Source: JBDHWG01 sp046328525 (GTDB lineage: Bacteria > Chloroflexota > Anaerolineae > Epilineales > JAHCIE01). From it: a stretch of DNA of 64,000 nt. Position numbers and translations under genes: made by a program. Location: positions 1,612,001 through 1,676,000 of the forward strand of contig JAXLWK010000003.1 of the NCBI GenBank assembly GCA_046328525.1. The letters run 5' to 3'. Below are positions 9,773-17,695 of the stretch, in pieces. Position 1 is the first letter of the stretch, and each line of letters opens with the position of its first letter. The notes under the pieces were generated by a model. That model was not told the origin of the DNA, made no database searches, and saw nothing but the letters and a program-made list of their open reading frames with translations.

Positions 9773-9797
9773 AAATGCGCGTCAGCATGAAGGTTCT

Positions 9798-11231
9798 TCA
9801 CTGAGCGTTCAACATTGGTAACGGACGGCGAGCCTCAGATGTTATCCACCACAGCAGCGGCGGCCCTACAATGACCAGCGCCGTGACCATCTGCAAGGTC
9901 GGAATGTTGCCGCCGAACCACGCCAGCCGCCAGCCAAAGCCCAGGAACACGTGAACGAGCATCGCCGTGAACGAGAAGATCACCGTGCGCTCGACCACCG
10001 GCGCCCCGACGAGGAGCGCGGCCAGCGGAACCAGCCACACTACGTACCACGGCTGGAACCACACCGCCGCGATCACCAGGTAGAAGAAGAACACCTGATA
10101 CGCGCCGTACACCAGCGAGTCGAACGTCCCGACCAGGCGCAAGAGCTGCCAGATATACAGCACCCCGAACAACCCGAACGCCGCCAGCCGCGCGATCTGC
10201 GCCGCCTCGTCCGCGCCGACACGCGCCGTCAGGCTGTCGCGCACGACCGTCGCCAGCGACGCCGTGAACTGGCTGCCGATGTTGGGGATGCCGCCGACCA
10301 GGGACGCGGGACCAGCGAAGAACGGCGCCTGAATGAGCGCGGCCAGGCCGAGGCCAATTGCCAGGCCGCCGCCGACCCTCACCCACGCGCTGCGCCCGAT
10401 CATCCTGAGGGCGACGATCAGGAACACCGGCGCGAGCGCCAGGGACAGCCACTTGACCGAGACCGACAACACCAGGGCCGTGGCGGCCGCCGTCCACCAG
10501 CCGCGCTGGGCGAGATAGAGCGCCAGCAGCACAAGCAGGATCATCATGATGTCGTTGTGCCCGTCGCCGGCCGTGTTGAACACCACCAACGGGTTCCACG
10601 CCAGGACGTAGACGCCGGCCCAGGCCAGCGCCGGGCGCGTCCGACGCAGAATGAGGTAGACAAGCGCCAGGCACAGGGCATAGGAGGCCACCATCGCCAG
10701 CTTGAAGATGATGACACTCAGCAAAATATCGTCGCCGCCCAGGCGCGCGAGCAGGCCAGAGAGCTGGATGAAGCCCGCGCCGTAGACCGTCGGGAAGTTG
10801 CGGAAGATGGTGTAGGGGTACAGCAGCTCGTCGGGCCGCATGTTCGGCGTCACGATGAACGGGTTCTCGCCGCGCAGCGCCGAGATGCGCCCCAGCCAGA
10901 TATATTGGAAAAGGTCGGCCGCCGTCACCGGGTACATGAAGATGAGGGCCGCCGAGCTGACCGCCGGCGGGATCAGCACCAGCCACGGCAGCCACCGCCC
11001 GGACATTTCCAGAACGAGGGAGTAACCCAGGTAGTACAACCCGAACAGGACGAGCAGCACGGCGAGAAAGAACACGGTCGCGGTCGGCGTCTCGCCGAGG
11101 ATCTTTTGCACGTCGAGCAGCGGCTGATCCACGTAGCGCGGCAGCGCCATCGGCAGGGCCAGCCAGCGAACGTAGACCGCCACCGACGCAGCGCCCAGGG
11201 CCGCCAGGAGCCACGGCCTAGGGAAGGTCAT
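9798..11231 (-). CDS. Polyprenol-phosphate-mannose-dependent mannosyltransferase-like membrane protein (GT87/MptB type)
   Basis: A 477-residue protein that is almost all membrane helices. Motifs DLFQYIWLGRI with RGENPF and, later, WNPLVVFNTAGDGHNDIMM match the alpha-1,6-mannosyltransferase/GT87 group of GT-C enzymes, where the early Asp and the GHND block are conserved. Such enzymes extend mannan-type glycans using polyprenyl-phosphate mannose outside the membrane. Its ATG at 11231 lies inside the last codons of the upstream TPR gene (14-base overlap), so the pair is coupled. It is the last gene of the operon that starts with the flippase-like gene. Confidence 0.8.
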   Translation of the reverse strand: MTFPRPWLLAALGAASVAVYVRWLALPMALPRYVDQPLLDVQKILGETPTATVFFLAVLLVLFGLYYLGYSLVLEMSGRWLPWLVLIPPAVSSAALIFMYPVTAADLFQYIWLGRISALRGENPFIVTPNMRPDELLYPYTIFRNFPTVYGAGFIQLSGLLARLGGDDILLSVIIFKLAMVASYALCLALVYLILRRTRPALAWAGVYVLAWNPLVVFNTAGDGHNDIMMILLVLLALYLAQRGWWTAAATALVLSVSVKWLSLALAPVFLIVALRMIGRSAWVRVGGGLAIGLGLAALIQAPFFAGPASLVGGIPNIGSQFTASLATVVRDSLTARVGADEAAQIARLAAFGLFGVLYIWQLLRLVGTFDSLVYGAYQVFFFYLVIAAVWFQPWYVVWLVPLAALLVGAPVVERTVIFSFTAMLVHVFLGFGWRLAWFGGNIPTLQMVTALVIVGPPLLWWITSEARRPLPMLNAQ

Positions 11232-11943
11232 TCAACATCTGCTGGGCTTCCTGCCGGATGCCAGCCTCCGCCGGGGTATTGGGCTTCAGATCGAGGAACA
11301 CCTGCAAGTCCTGCCGCGCCTGGTCGGGCTTCTTCATGTCCTTGTACACGTGCGCGCGCCCGAAGTAGTTATCCGCATTCTGCGGGTCCAGCTCCACGGC
11401 GCGGTTGTAGTCGGCCAGCGCCGCGTCCAGGTTCGCCTTGCGCCAGTAGGTGTTGCCCCGCAAACCGTAGTACACGCCGAGGGGGTTCAGTTCCAGCGCC
11501 CTGGTGAACTGCTCGATCGCGCCGTCCAGGTCGGCGCGCTGGAAGGCCTGGTTTCCCGCGTTCGCCGCCGCGCTCGCGCCCTCCGGGTCAGAGCCTTTCG
11601 GTGCGACGGCTGGCGTCGCGGCAGCCGCGGCCTTGCCGGCCGCCGATGGCGCGGCGGCGGCCGCTGGCGGTGGTTGGACCGCCTTCGGCGCGGCAGCGCT
11701 GGCCGGCGGCGGGAGGACGGGGGGCTGCGCGGCCTGCGCCGGATTCGGAACCGCCCCGCCGCCCTGGGAGCGGGGCTGCTCGGCGATGGGGCGCGAGGTC
11801 AGCCCATCCTTGTTGACGCCGGGCACGACGGTGTTGTCAATGACATATGTCTTCACAACCGCCAGCGAGATGATGCCCACGATGAGGACCAGGATAATCT
11901 GCGGCAGCGGCGAGGGCCGCGCCTCAATCGTCTCAGGCTCCAT
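11218..11943 (-). CDS. Membrane-anchored TPR protein
   Basis: A 241-residue protein starting one base after the stop of the PA14 gene. It has a short cytoplasmic N-terminus, one membrane helix (IILVLIVGIISLAVVKTYVI, about residues 15-34), a low-complexity Pro/Ala linker of about 75 residues, then tetratricopeptide repeats (GNQAFQRADLDGAIEQFTRA, GNTYWRKANLDAALADYNRA, GRAHVYKDMKKPDQARQDL). TPRs are protein-binding, so it probably scaffolds partners at the outer membrane face, perhaps the glycan-assembly enzymes encoded around it. No catalytic motif is visible. Confidence 0.8.
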   Translation of the reverse strand: MEPETIEARPSPLPQIILVLIVGIISLAVVKTYVIDNTVVPGVNKDGLTSRPIAEQPRSQGGGAVPNPAQAAQPPVLPPPASAAAPKAVQPPPAAAAAPSAAGKAAAAATPAVAPKGSDPEGASAAANAGNQAFQRADLDGAIEQFTRALELNPLGVYYGLRGNTYWRKANLDAALADYNRAVELDPQNADNYFGRAHVYKDMKKPDQARQDLQVFLDLKPNTPAEAGIRQEAQQMLNDLP

Positions 11944-11944
11944 C

Positions 11945-13180
11945 TTATATCTGCTCCCACCAGAAGCGCGCGGTCGCGCTCCCGATGATCTCCTGGTATT
12001 CGACAGACAACGAATGGGACCCCGGCGGCAGGTAGATATCCACCGTGTACGTGGCGGGCACCTGGACCTTCGTGTCGCTGCGCCACTGGTTGATGAGGGC
12101 GTTGCCATCCACGTACAGCACACCGCCATCGTCCACGCGCAGGTAGAAGCGATAGAAGCCGCCGGCGAACTGCACCGCCCGCGACCAGCGCACGGAGAAG
12201 CCGTCGGCGTTGATGCCCGGAGCCGGCGAGCCGAGGCCCCAATCGAAGTACAGGCCCTCGCCCGGCTGCCCAATGTAGTCCGGGCCGCTCGTCGGGTCGT
12301 CGCGCACCAGCACCAGGTTGTTGTACAGGCCGCCGGGCCACACCGGGACGAACCCTGGCGCCGACGGCCAGCCGTTCGGGTTGGGGGCGTAGTAGTTGAG
12401 CGAGTTGTAGTACTCGCCATGCCAGGAATTCGTCGTCCCCACGAAACGCCCGGAGTCGAGATTGCCCGGCGGCGGCCCCTGGCACGGCGTCGTATTCGCC
12501 CACTGGTACTCCCACCAGAATTTCAGAAATGCGATGCCGCCACTGTTGAAATATTGAATCTCGATGTCGAGGTTCTGATTCCCGTCATTGGAGATTGTCG
12601 CGTAATTGAAATAAGGCACGCTCGGCCCGATGTTCCCCCACAGTGAGTCGCCAAACACAGACACGTTGTTGACAAGAAGCTTCACGCCGTCATCGTGGTA
12701 GATGCACAGGTTGTAGTATCCTGGCGTGGCGATGCGCACGCGGCGGCGGAAGCGGCCGGCCCAGCTATCCGCGCGATCCACCTGGCTAATGGGCTTGTCG
12801 AGGCCCCAATAGTAGTTCAGGCTCTCGCTGCCATAGCGCTGGTAGGCCGCCGGCCCAATCGGCCCTCCTTGCCAGAACCCGTTGTAATACTCCTCGCACC
12901 AGAGGTTGACACACGTGTCGAACGGGAGGTAGTCCTGCGGCCCGGTCATCCCCTTGGCGGTCAGTTCGGCCGGCAGGACGGCCGGCGTCGCCGTCGGAAG
13001 CACTGTCGTGGGAATCGGCGTCCACGTCGCCCAGACCGTCGGCGGCGCGGGGTCCTGGCTATCGCGCGCGCCTTGCGCCGTGACCCCGCTGAGAACGACG
13101 AGCAGGCCCAGGGCGAAGAGCGCGCCCAGGACAATCGCCAGGCGGCGGGAGGGGTTCCACTTCAGCCGAAAGCGCATCAT
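11945..13180 (-). CDS. Exported protein with two PA14 domains
   Basis: A 411-residue protein with a basic N-terminus and one hydrophobic segment (about residues 14-35), read as a signal anchor, followed by a Thr/Pro-rich stalk. Two PA14-type beta-barrel modules follow, each with the typical pattern WxGEYYN...L...D...I...FDWG...P...D.FSVRW...F..G.Y.F....DDG..L.VDG; the clearest is at residues 250-411 (WHGEYYN, FDWGLGSPAPGINADGFSVRW, VDDGGVLYVDG). PA14 domains commonly bind carbohydrate. The gene starts immediately after the flippase-like gene stop and is one base before the TPR gene, so it is part of the surface-glycan operon and may be an adhesin or glycan-binding wall protein. Confidence 0.85.
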   Translation of the reverse strand: MMRFRLKWNPSRRLAIVLGALFALGLLVVLSGVTAQGARDSQDPAPPTVWATWTPIPTTVLPTATPAVLPAELTAKGMTGPQDYLPFDTCVNLWCEEYYNGFWQGGPIGPAAYQRYGSESLNYYWGLDKPISQVDRADSWAGRFRRRVRIATPGYYNLCIYHDDGVKLLVNNVSVFGDSLWGNIGPSVPYFNYATISNDGNQNLDIEIQYFNSGGIAFLKFWWEYQWANTTPCQGPPPGNLDSGRFVGTTNSWHGEYYNSLNYYAPNPNGWPSAPGFVPVWPGGLYNNLVLVRDDPTSGPDYIGQPGEGLYFDWGLGSPAPGINADGFSVRWSRAVQFAGGFYRFYLRVDDGGVLYVDGNALINQWRSDTKVQVPATYTVDIYLPPGSHSLSVEYQEIIGSATARFWWEQI

Positions 13181-14248
13181 CTATCCTCGTGTCGAGTCCG
13201 GCGGGGCGACCGACGGCGTGGCGGACGGCGCGCCCGCCACGCCTGTCTCCGTCTTGCGCGAGCCGATAAGCTGCTCCAGGCTCAGCCCCTCGCGCCATAG
13301 GCACACAGCGCCGATGACGATCAGAGCGCCGAAGTTGACCGCGTGCGAGACGAGGGCAAACGCCAGGGCCTCCGTCTGCGGAACACCGAAGGCCGACAGC
13401 GCCAGGATGACGCTGGCATGGTAAACGCCGACGTAGCCAGGCGAGGATGGGACCGCCGCGCCGAGCGCGACGACCACCTGCACGAAGGCCGCCGCCGCCA
13501 GTCCACTCCACGGATGCGGCATAGCGGCGTCCAGGTTGAACGCTCGCAGCGCGAGGTAATTGTACAACACCCCGCCAACGCCCCAGATCACGAGGGAGAT
13601 CAGCGCGACCTTGAGGAGCTGCACCGGCGCGCGCAAGACGCTGAGGCCCTCGAGCAGGCCCGCGAAACGGTGCGCCCAGACGTCAGCGTTGAGTCGCGGC
13701 ACGCGCATCAGCACGAGGCGCAGCAGGGCCACGGCGCGGACGCGCTGCCACGAGGCAATAATGAGAACGGCAAACGCGGCGACCAGGAGGGCAGCGATGG
13801 TCAGGGCCGAGCGCTCGATCACCGGCGACAGGTCAACGTAGGGCAATAGGACGAGCAGCACCACGATGATGCTGAACATGTCCAGCAGGCGCTCGACCAC
13901 GACCGTGGACAGCGCCTGGGCGAAGCGCGGGCCCTTGCCCTCGCCGACCAGCGCCGCCCGCACGACATCGCCGAGCCGCGCCGGCAGGATGGTGCTGATC
14001 AGGTAGCCGATGCTCAATGCGGAGAAGAGCTTGCCGAGTAGCGGCGGGCGATCCGGGTAGAAGAGCATCCCCCAGCGGTACGCCCGCAGCACAAGCGTCA
14101 CGACGACCACGGCAAGCGCGGGGAGCAGGTAGAGGTAGTTGGCGTGTCCTAGCGCCGCTCCCAGGGCGATCAGGTCAATGCCGCGAAACGCGATATAGAG
14201 GCAGACAACGCTGAGCGCGAGGCCGATCCAAAAACGGAGGTTGCGCAT
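13181..14248 (-). CDS. Flippase-like membrane protein (UPF0104/LPG-synthase TM family)
   Basis: A 355-residue protein with about eight membrane helices. The blocks RAYRWGMLF, SIGYLISTILPARLGDVVRA and VVVERLLDMFSIIV are hallmarks of the lysylphosphatidylglycerol-synthase membrane-region family (TIGR00374, YbhN-like), which includes lipid-linked sugar flippases. The C-terminal region has PSSPGYVGVYHASVILALSAFGV, also conserved there. It begins the operon that continues with PA14, TPR and GT87-like genes and has a promoter at 14299-14328, so moving lipid or lipid-linked sugars across the membrane for this pathway is the likely job. No aminoacyltransferase domain is attached. Confidence 0.85.
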   Translation of the reverse strand: MRNLRFWIGLALSVVCLYIAFRGIDLIALGAALGHANYLYLLPALAVVVVTLVLRAYRWGMLFYPDRPPLLGKLFSALSIGYLISTILPARLGDVVRAALVGEGKGPRFAQALSTVVVERLLDMFSIIVVLLVLLPYVDLSPVIERSALTIAALLVAAFAVLIIASWQRVRAVALLRLVLMRVPRLNADVWAHRFAGLLEGLSVLRAPVQLLKVALISLVIWGVGGVLYNYLALRAFNLDAAMPHPWSGLAAAAFVQVVVALGAAVPSSPGYVGVYHASVILALSAFGVPQTEALAFALVSHAVNFGALIVIGAVCLWREGLSLEQLIGSRKTETGVAGAPSATPSVAPPDSTRG

Positions 14249-14298
14249 GAGCCTTCAGGTTGACGAATAGATTTGGAGGGGCAGCGCCCCGACGCCGA

Positions 14299-14328
14299 AT
14301 TATAGCACCGGCCCAAACGCATCTCCAA
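14299..14328 (-). promoter_or_regulatory. Sigma-70-type promoter for the flippase operon
   Basis: Minus-strand TTGGAG (14328-14323), an 18-base spacer, and a perfect TATAAT (14304-14299). Start of transcription would be near 14292, leaving a leader of about 44 bases before the ATG at 14248. The -35 is only partly matched. Confidence 0.6.
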
Positions 14329-14367
14329 AGAAGAAGGCAGGGACGCAGCGTCATTCGGCGCGTGCCG

Positions 14368-14907
14368 TTACGGTGACGGCGTGGATGTGACGGGCGCGAG
14401 CGAGATGGCCGCCGGCGTGCCGGCCGTGCCCAGGGGCAGCGTGGCCGACGGCGTCGGCGAAGGCAACACGGCCGCCGCTCGCGCCGTCGCCGTCGCCTCG
14501 GCGTAGGTCGAGGTTGCGCCCCACGGCTGGCCCTGTCCGAGCAGGCCGATCGCCGCGATGAGGGCGGCGGCGGCGGCCCAACGCAGCCAGCCCATCGGGG
14601 CCGGCGCGACGAAGCGCAAAGGGGCGCCGGTGCGCTGGCCGACGCGCTGCGGAGGCGTCCGGGTTTCCTGGGCCGCAGCCACAGCGGCTGCCACGGCGGA
14701 CGAGACGGCGGCGGGGCGTGGCCGCGCCGCCTCAGCCTGGGCCTGGAGGCCGCGCCGCAGGGCCACGCTCAGCTCCTCCATCCCCCGCACCTCGGCCCGA
14801 CACGCCGGGCACTCGGCCAGGTGCGCCAGCATCTCCCCGTCCAGGGCGGGCGGCGTCACGCCGTCGTCGCAGTCTAGATACCTTCCCCAGAACTCATGGC
14901 ACCGCAT
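14368..14907 (-). CDS. Zinc-finger anti-sigma factor
   Basis: A 179-residue protein starting at MRCHEFWGRYLD. The N-terminus holds the zf-HC2 anti-sigma motif His-x3-Cys-x2-Cys as HLAECPAC, which binds zinc and clamps an ECF sigma factor. A Pro/Ala linker leads to one membrane helix (about residues 105-125, WLRWAAAAALIAAIGLLG) and an outside Thr/Pro tail. An upstream in-frame extension to 15000 only translates a palindromic repeat, so I rejected it. It lies 114 bases downstream of its presumed partner sigma gene, separated by repeat copies. It should hold the sigma factor at the membrane until a surface signal releases it. Confidence 0.85.
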   Translation of the reverse strand: MRCHEFWGRYLDCDDGVTPPALDGEMLAHLAECPACRAEVRGMEELSVALRRGLQAQAEAARPRPAAVSSAVAAAVAAAQETRTPPQRVGQRTGAPLRFVAPAPMGWLRWAAAAALIAAIGLLGQGQPWGATSTYAEATATARAAAVLPSPTPSATLPLGTAGTPAAISLAPVTSTPSP

Positions 14908-14936
14908 ACTCCACAGCTTCCTTCCTAGAGTTGCGC

Positions 14937-14975
14937 CGTTGGTAGGGGCAGGTTTGAAACCTGCCCCTACCAACG
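14937..14975. repeat. Near-perfect palindromic repeat between sigma and anti-sigma genes
   Basis: Arms 14937-14955 and 14957-14975 are exact reverse complements (19 bases each) around one central base, with core GGTAGGGGCAGGTTT. Truncated copies of the same unit continue to about 15033 (GGTTTCAAACCTGCCCCTACC-like), reaching the sigma gene stop. This repeat translates as VGAGFKPAPTN, a common false peptide in annotated genomes. It breaks what is usually a tightly coupled gene pair. Confidence 0.85.
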
Positions 14976-15021
14976 CAAGGTTTCGCATCTGCCCTACCAC
15001 CGCGAGGTTTCAAACCTGCCC

Positions 15022-15795
15022 CTACCAACGCGAGCGGAATAATGCCTGCTCCGCCGTCGGTTCGGCCAGGAGCGCCCGCAGCCGCTGCCGCGCCGTGAAG
15101 AGGCGCGAGCCGATGGTGCCGGGCGGCAGGTCGAGCAGGTCGGCGATCTCCTCGCATGATAGGCCGTGATAGTAGCGCAACACCACGACCAGGCGATGTC
15201 CTTCGCCCAGCTGCGCCAGCGCCTCCATCACCCGGCTCTGCTCGATGCGCTGGAGCGCCGCCGCCTCCGGGTCATGATCGAGGGCAGGCGTCGTCTCCAG
15301 GGCTTCCCACTCGACCTGGGGGAGCGCGTGCCGCCGCAGCCGCGAGATGCACGTATTGAGCGCGATTCGATGCAGCCAGCCGCGAAAGCCGGCCTCATCC
15401 TTGTGGCTGTACGCCCCCACCCCCCGCACCGCCTTGACCAGGCTCTCCTGCATGGCGTCTTCCGCATCCTCCTGCTGTTGCAGCACCATCAGACAGGCGC
15501 GGAAGACGAACGGCGCGTAGCGCGTGACCATCTCGGTCACGGCCGCCGGGTCGCCCGCGCGACAGCGCGCCACCAGGTCATCAAGCAGCGCGACTTCCTC
15601 GGTCGAGTGCGGCAGGTCGTCCATACTAACATCAACGCGGCCGGTCCGCGATTCATTCGCCCCGCGAGCCTCGGTTTGGGACAATGGGGCGGCGCGCCCC
15701 GCGGCCGGGGTCTGCGGCGCGTCAGGCGGCGCAGCGGGCCGCCCCGTGTCCCCCGCCAGCCCCAGAGTCACAAGTCTTCGCGTTTGCGCCGCCAT
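15022..15795 (-). CDS. ECF RNA polymerase sigma factor
   Basis: A 257-residue sigma-70 family protein. Region 2 includes YAPFVFRACLMVLQQQEDAEDAMQESLVKAV and FRGWLHRIALNTCISRLRR; region 4 is LGEGHRLVVVLRYYHGLSCEEIADLLDLPPGTIGSRLFTARQRLR, a helix-turn-helix that reads the -35. The ATG at 15795 has a strong GGAGGT site; it gives an unusually long N-terminal arm of about 65 residues, and an ATG at 15624 would give a standard-length protein but without a good ribosome site. The zinc-finger anti-sigma gene follows downstream. Its target genes cannot be named. Confidence 0.9.
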   Translation of the reverse strand: MAAQTRRLVTLGLAGDTGRPAAPPDAPQTPAAGRAAPLSQTEARGANESRTGRVDVSMDDLPHSTEEVALLDDLVARCRAGDPAAVTEMVTRYAPFVFRACLMVLQQQEDAEDAMQESLVKAVRGVGAYSHKDEAGFRGWLHRIALNTCISRLRRHALPQVEWEALETTPALDHDPEAAALQRIEQSRVMEALAQLGEGHRLVVVLRYYHGLSCEEIADLLDLPPGTIGSRLFTARQRLRALLAEPTAEQALFRSRW

Positions 15796-15847
15796 ACCAC
15801 CTCCACTATAATCGAACCCAGACCTCGCATGTATTGTCCCCGAAAAC

Positions 15848-15877
15848 TGTACACTCAGAACGACGTTTTTCTGTCAA
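15848..15877 (-). promoter_or_regulatory. Possible promoter of the first ECF sigma gene
   Basis: Minus strand shows TTGACA (15877-15872), 18 bases, then TGTACA (15853-15848). A second TTGACA lies just upstream (15888-15883). The -10 is poor, and because this gene may be autoregulated the real element could be a different, ECF-specific one. Confidence 0.3.
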
Positions 15878-15918
15878 TCCCATGTCAACAGTCACACGCG
15901 CCTCCGGAGACCACGACC

Positions 15919-17646
15919 GTGACAAATGCCGAAGTCGTCCAGATGTTCAACACAATTAGCGACCTGCTCGAGATCAAGGGCGAGGACCGCTACCGCGTCC
16001 AGGCGTACCGCCGCGCCGCCCAGGGTGTCGCCGACTATCCCGGCAGCGTCGAGGCGCTGTGGCGAGAGGGCAAGCTCGAGGACATCCCCGGCGTCGGCAA
16101 GATCCTGGCGACCAAGATTGACGAGCTTCTAACTACAGGGACGCTCGACTTCTATGAAAAGTTGCGCGCCGAAGTCCCGCCGTCGCTAATTGAGGTCCTG
16201 CGGGTGCCGGGCGTCGGCCCGAAGCGAGCGCAGGTGCTGTGGAAGGAGCTTGGCGTCACCAACCTGGCCGAGCTGGAAGCCGCCGCCGAGTCCGGCAAGC
16301 TGGCGACCCTGCCCGGCTGGGGCGAGAAAACTGCGCAGAACGTCCTCAAGGGCATCCAGCAGGCGCGCTCGCTGGACGACCGCGTCATGCTGGCGAACGC
16401 CCTGCCCATCGCGCAGGCCCTCGTTGACGCCCTGCGCCAGGCGCCCGGCGTCCTCGACGCCGACATGGCCGGGTCGCTGCGGCGGCGCAAGGAGACGGTG
16501 GGTGACATTGACATTCTCTGCGCTGCCCATGACACAGCGCCCGTCGTCGCCTACTTCACGCAGCTCCCCCAGGCCGACAAAGTCGTGTCGGCGGGCGAGA
16601 GTAAAGCCACGATTCTGCTCCACAACGGGCTGACTGCCGATCTCATGGTGCTGCCGCCGGAGAGCTGGGGATCGCTCCTCCAGCACTTCACAGGCTCCAA
16701 GGAGCACAACATCCAGCTGCGCTCCCTGGCCGTCGCCGACGGGCTGCACATCAGCGAGTACGGCATCACCCAGAATGACATCCTGACCCGCTACGCCGAT
16801 GAGCGCGACGTCTACCGCGCCCTCGGCATGGACTGGATACCGCCAGAGCTGCGCGAGGGCAGCGGCGAGATCCAGGCGGCCCGCGCCCACAAGCTGCCCC
16901 GCCTCATCGAGCTGTCCGACGTGCGCGGTGACTTGCAGATGCACACGACGTGGAGCGACGGCAACAGCTCGGTCGAGACGATGGCGCGCGCGGCGATGGC
17001 CCAGGGATGGGAGTGGATCGCCATCACCGACCACTCGCGCGGCATGGGCATGACCCACGGCCTGGACCCGGACAAAGCGCGGCAGCAGGCGGAGGAGATT
17101 GACGCGGCGAACCGCCTCCTCGCGCCGTTCCGCATCCTCAAGAGCGTCGAGCTTGAAATCCTGCCCGACGGTTCTATGGCCCTGCCCGACGACGTCCTGG
17201 CCGAGTTCGACGTCGTCGTCGCCGCCGCGCACATCGGGCAGCGCGGCGACCGCGCGACGCTGACGCGCCGCTATCTCAACGCCATCCACAACCCCCACGT
17301 GGACATTATCGCCCACCCGTTTGGCCGGCTCATCGGCCGCCGCCCACCGATGGACCTGGACTTCGAGGCCATCGTCACCGCGTGCGTCGAAACCCGGACG
17401 GCGTTGGAAATCAACGGCCAGCCCGACCGCCTCGACCTCGACGCCCCCAACGCCCGCTACGCGCGCGAGCAGGGCGTCACGCTCACCCTCGCCACCGACT
17501 CCCACACCCCGGCCGGCTTCAGCGCCATGCAGTACGCCGTCTACCAGGCGCGGCGGGCCTGGGTGGGAGCCGCCGATGTGGTCAACACAAAACCCCTGGC
17601 CGAGTTCGAGGCCTGGCTGCGGCTTCCCAAAGCGAGCAGGAGGTAG
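15919..17646 (+). CDS. polX: DNA polymerase/3'-5' exonuclease PolX
   Basis: A 575-residue protein, the normal length for bacterial PolX. I chose the GTG at 15919 (MTNAEVVQMF) with GGAG nine bases upstream; a longer open frame to 15166 runs antisense through the sigma gene and was rejected. Order: 8-kDa-like HhH region (LEDIPGVGKILATKI), a second HhH (VPGVGPKRAQVLW), the nucleotidyltransferase active site SLRRRKETVGDIDIL with its metal-binding Asp pair, and a C-terminal PHP phosphoesterase domain from about residue 335 (DLQMHTTWSDG, ITDHSRG). PolX fills short gaps in base-excision repair and the PHP domain gives exonuclease activity. It is a lone plus-strand gene between minus-strand genes. 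Confidence 0.95.
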   Translation: MTNAEVVQMFNTISDLLEIKGEDRYRVQAYRRAAQGVADYPGSVEALWREGKLEDIPGVGKILATKIDELLTTGTLDFYEKLRAEVPPSLIEVLRVPGVGPKRAQVLWKELGVTNLAELEAAAESGKLATLPGWGEKTAQNVLKGIQQARSLDDRVMLANALPIAQALVDALRQAPGVLDADMAGSLRRRKETVGDIDILCAAHDTAPVVAYFTQLPQADKVVSAGESKATILLHNGLTADLMVLPPESWGSLLQHFTGSKEHNIQLRSLAVADGLHISEYGITQNDILTRYADERDVYRALGMDWIPPELREGSGEIQAARAHKLPRLIELSDVRGDLQMHTTWSDGNSSVETMARAAMAQGWEWIAITDHSRGMGMTHGLDPDKARQQAEEIDAANRLLAPFRILKSVELEILPDGSMALPDDVLAEFDVVVAAAHIGQRGDRATLTRRYLNAIHNPHVDIIAHPFGRLIGRRPPMDLDFEAIVTACVETRTALEINGQPDRLDLDAPNARYAREQGVTLTLATDSHTPAGFSAMQYAVYQARRAWVGAADVVNTKPLAEFEAWLRLPKASRR

Positions 17647-17665
17647 ACGCGCTACCTCCTGCTCG
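17633..17665. terminator. Bidirectional hairpin between polX and the bactofilin-like gene
   Basis: Arms 17633-17646 and 17652-17665 are perfect 14-base reverse complements around a 5-base loop; the polX stop codon is within the left arm. It lies between convergent genes. There is no long T run, so it may be a weak or Rho-assisted terminator. Confidence 0.6.
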
Positions 17666-17695
17666 GTGAAACCATCCCACGCCAGGAACCGTGCG

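Noticed and set aside
9585..9788. 67-codon frame in the epimerase leader
   Set aside because: It crosses the promoter -10 and the palindrome, has no ribosome site and resembles no protein.
11944..12420. Extension of the TPR gene upstream through the PA14 gene (400 codons)
   Set aside because: It overlaps the PA14 domain in another frame; MEPETIEA at 11943, one base after the PA14 stop, is the natural start.
14908..15000. N-terminal extension of the first anti-sigma protein
   Set aside because: The added residues (VGAGFKPAPTN) are just a translated palindromic repeat; the true start is MRCHEFW at 14907.
15166..15918. N-terminal extension of polX by 251 codons
   Set aside because: It runs antisense through the ECF sigma gene. 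The GTG at 15919 gives the standard PolX length and has a ribosome site.
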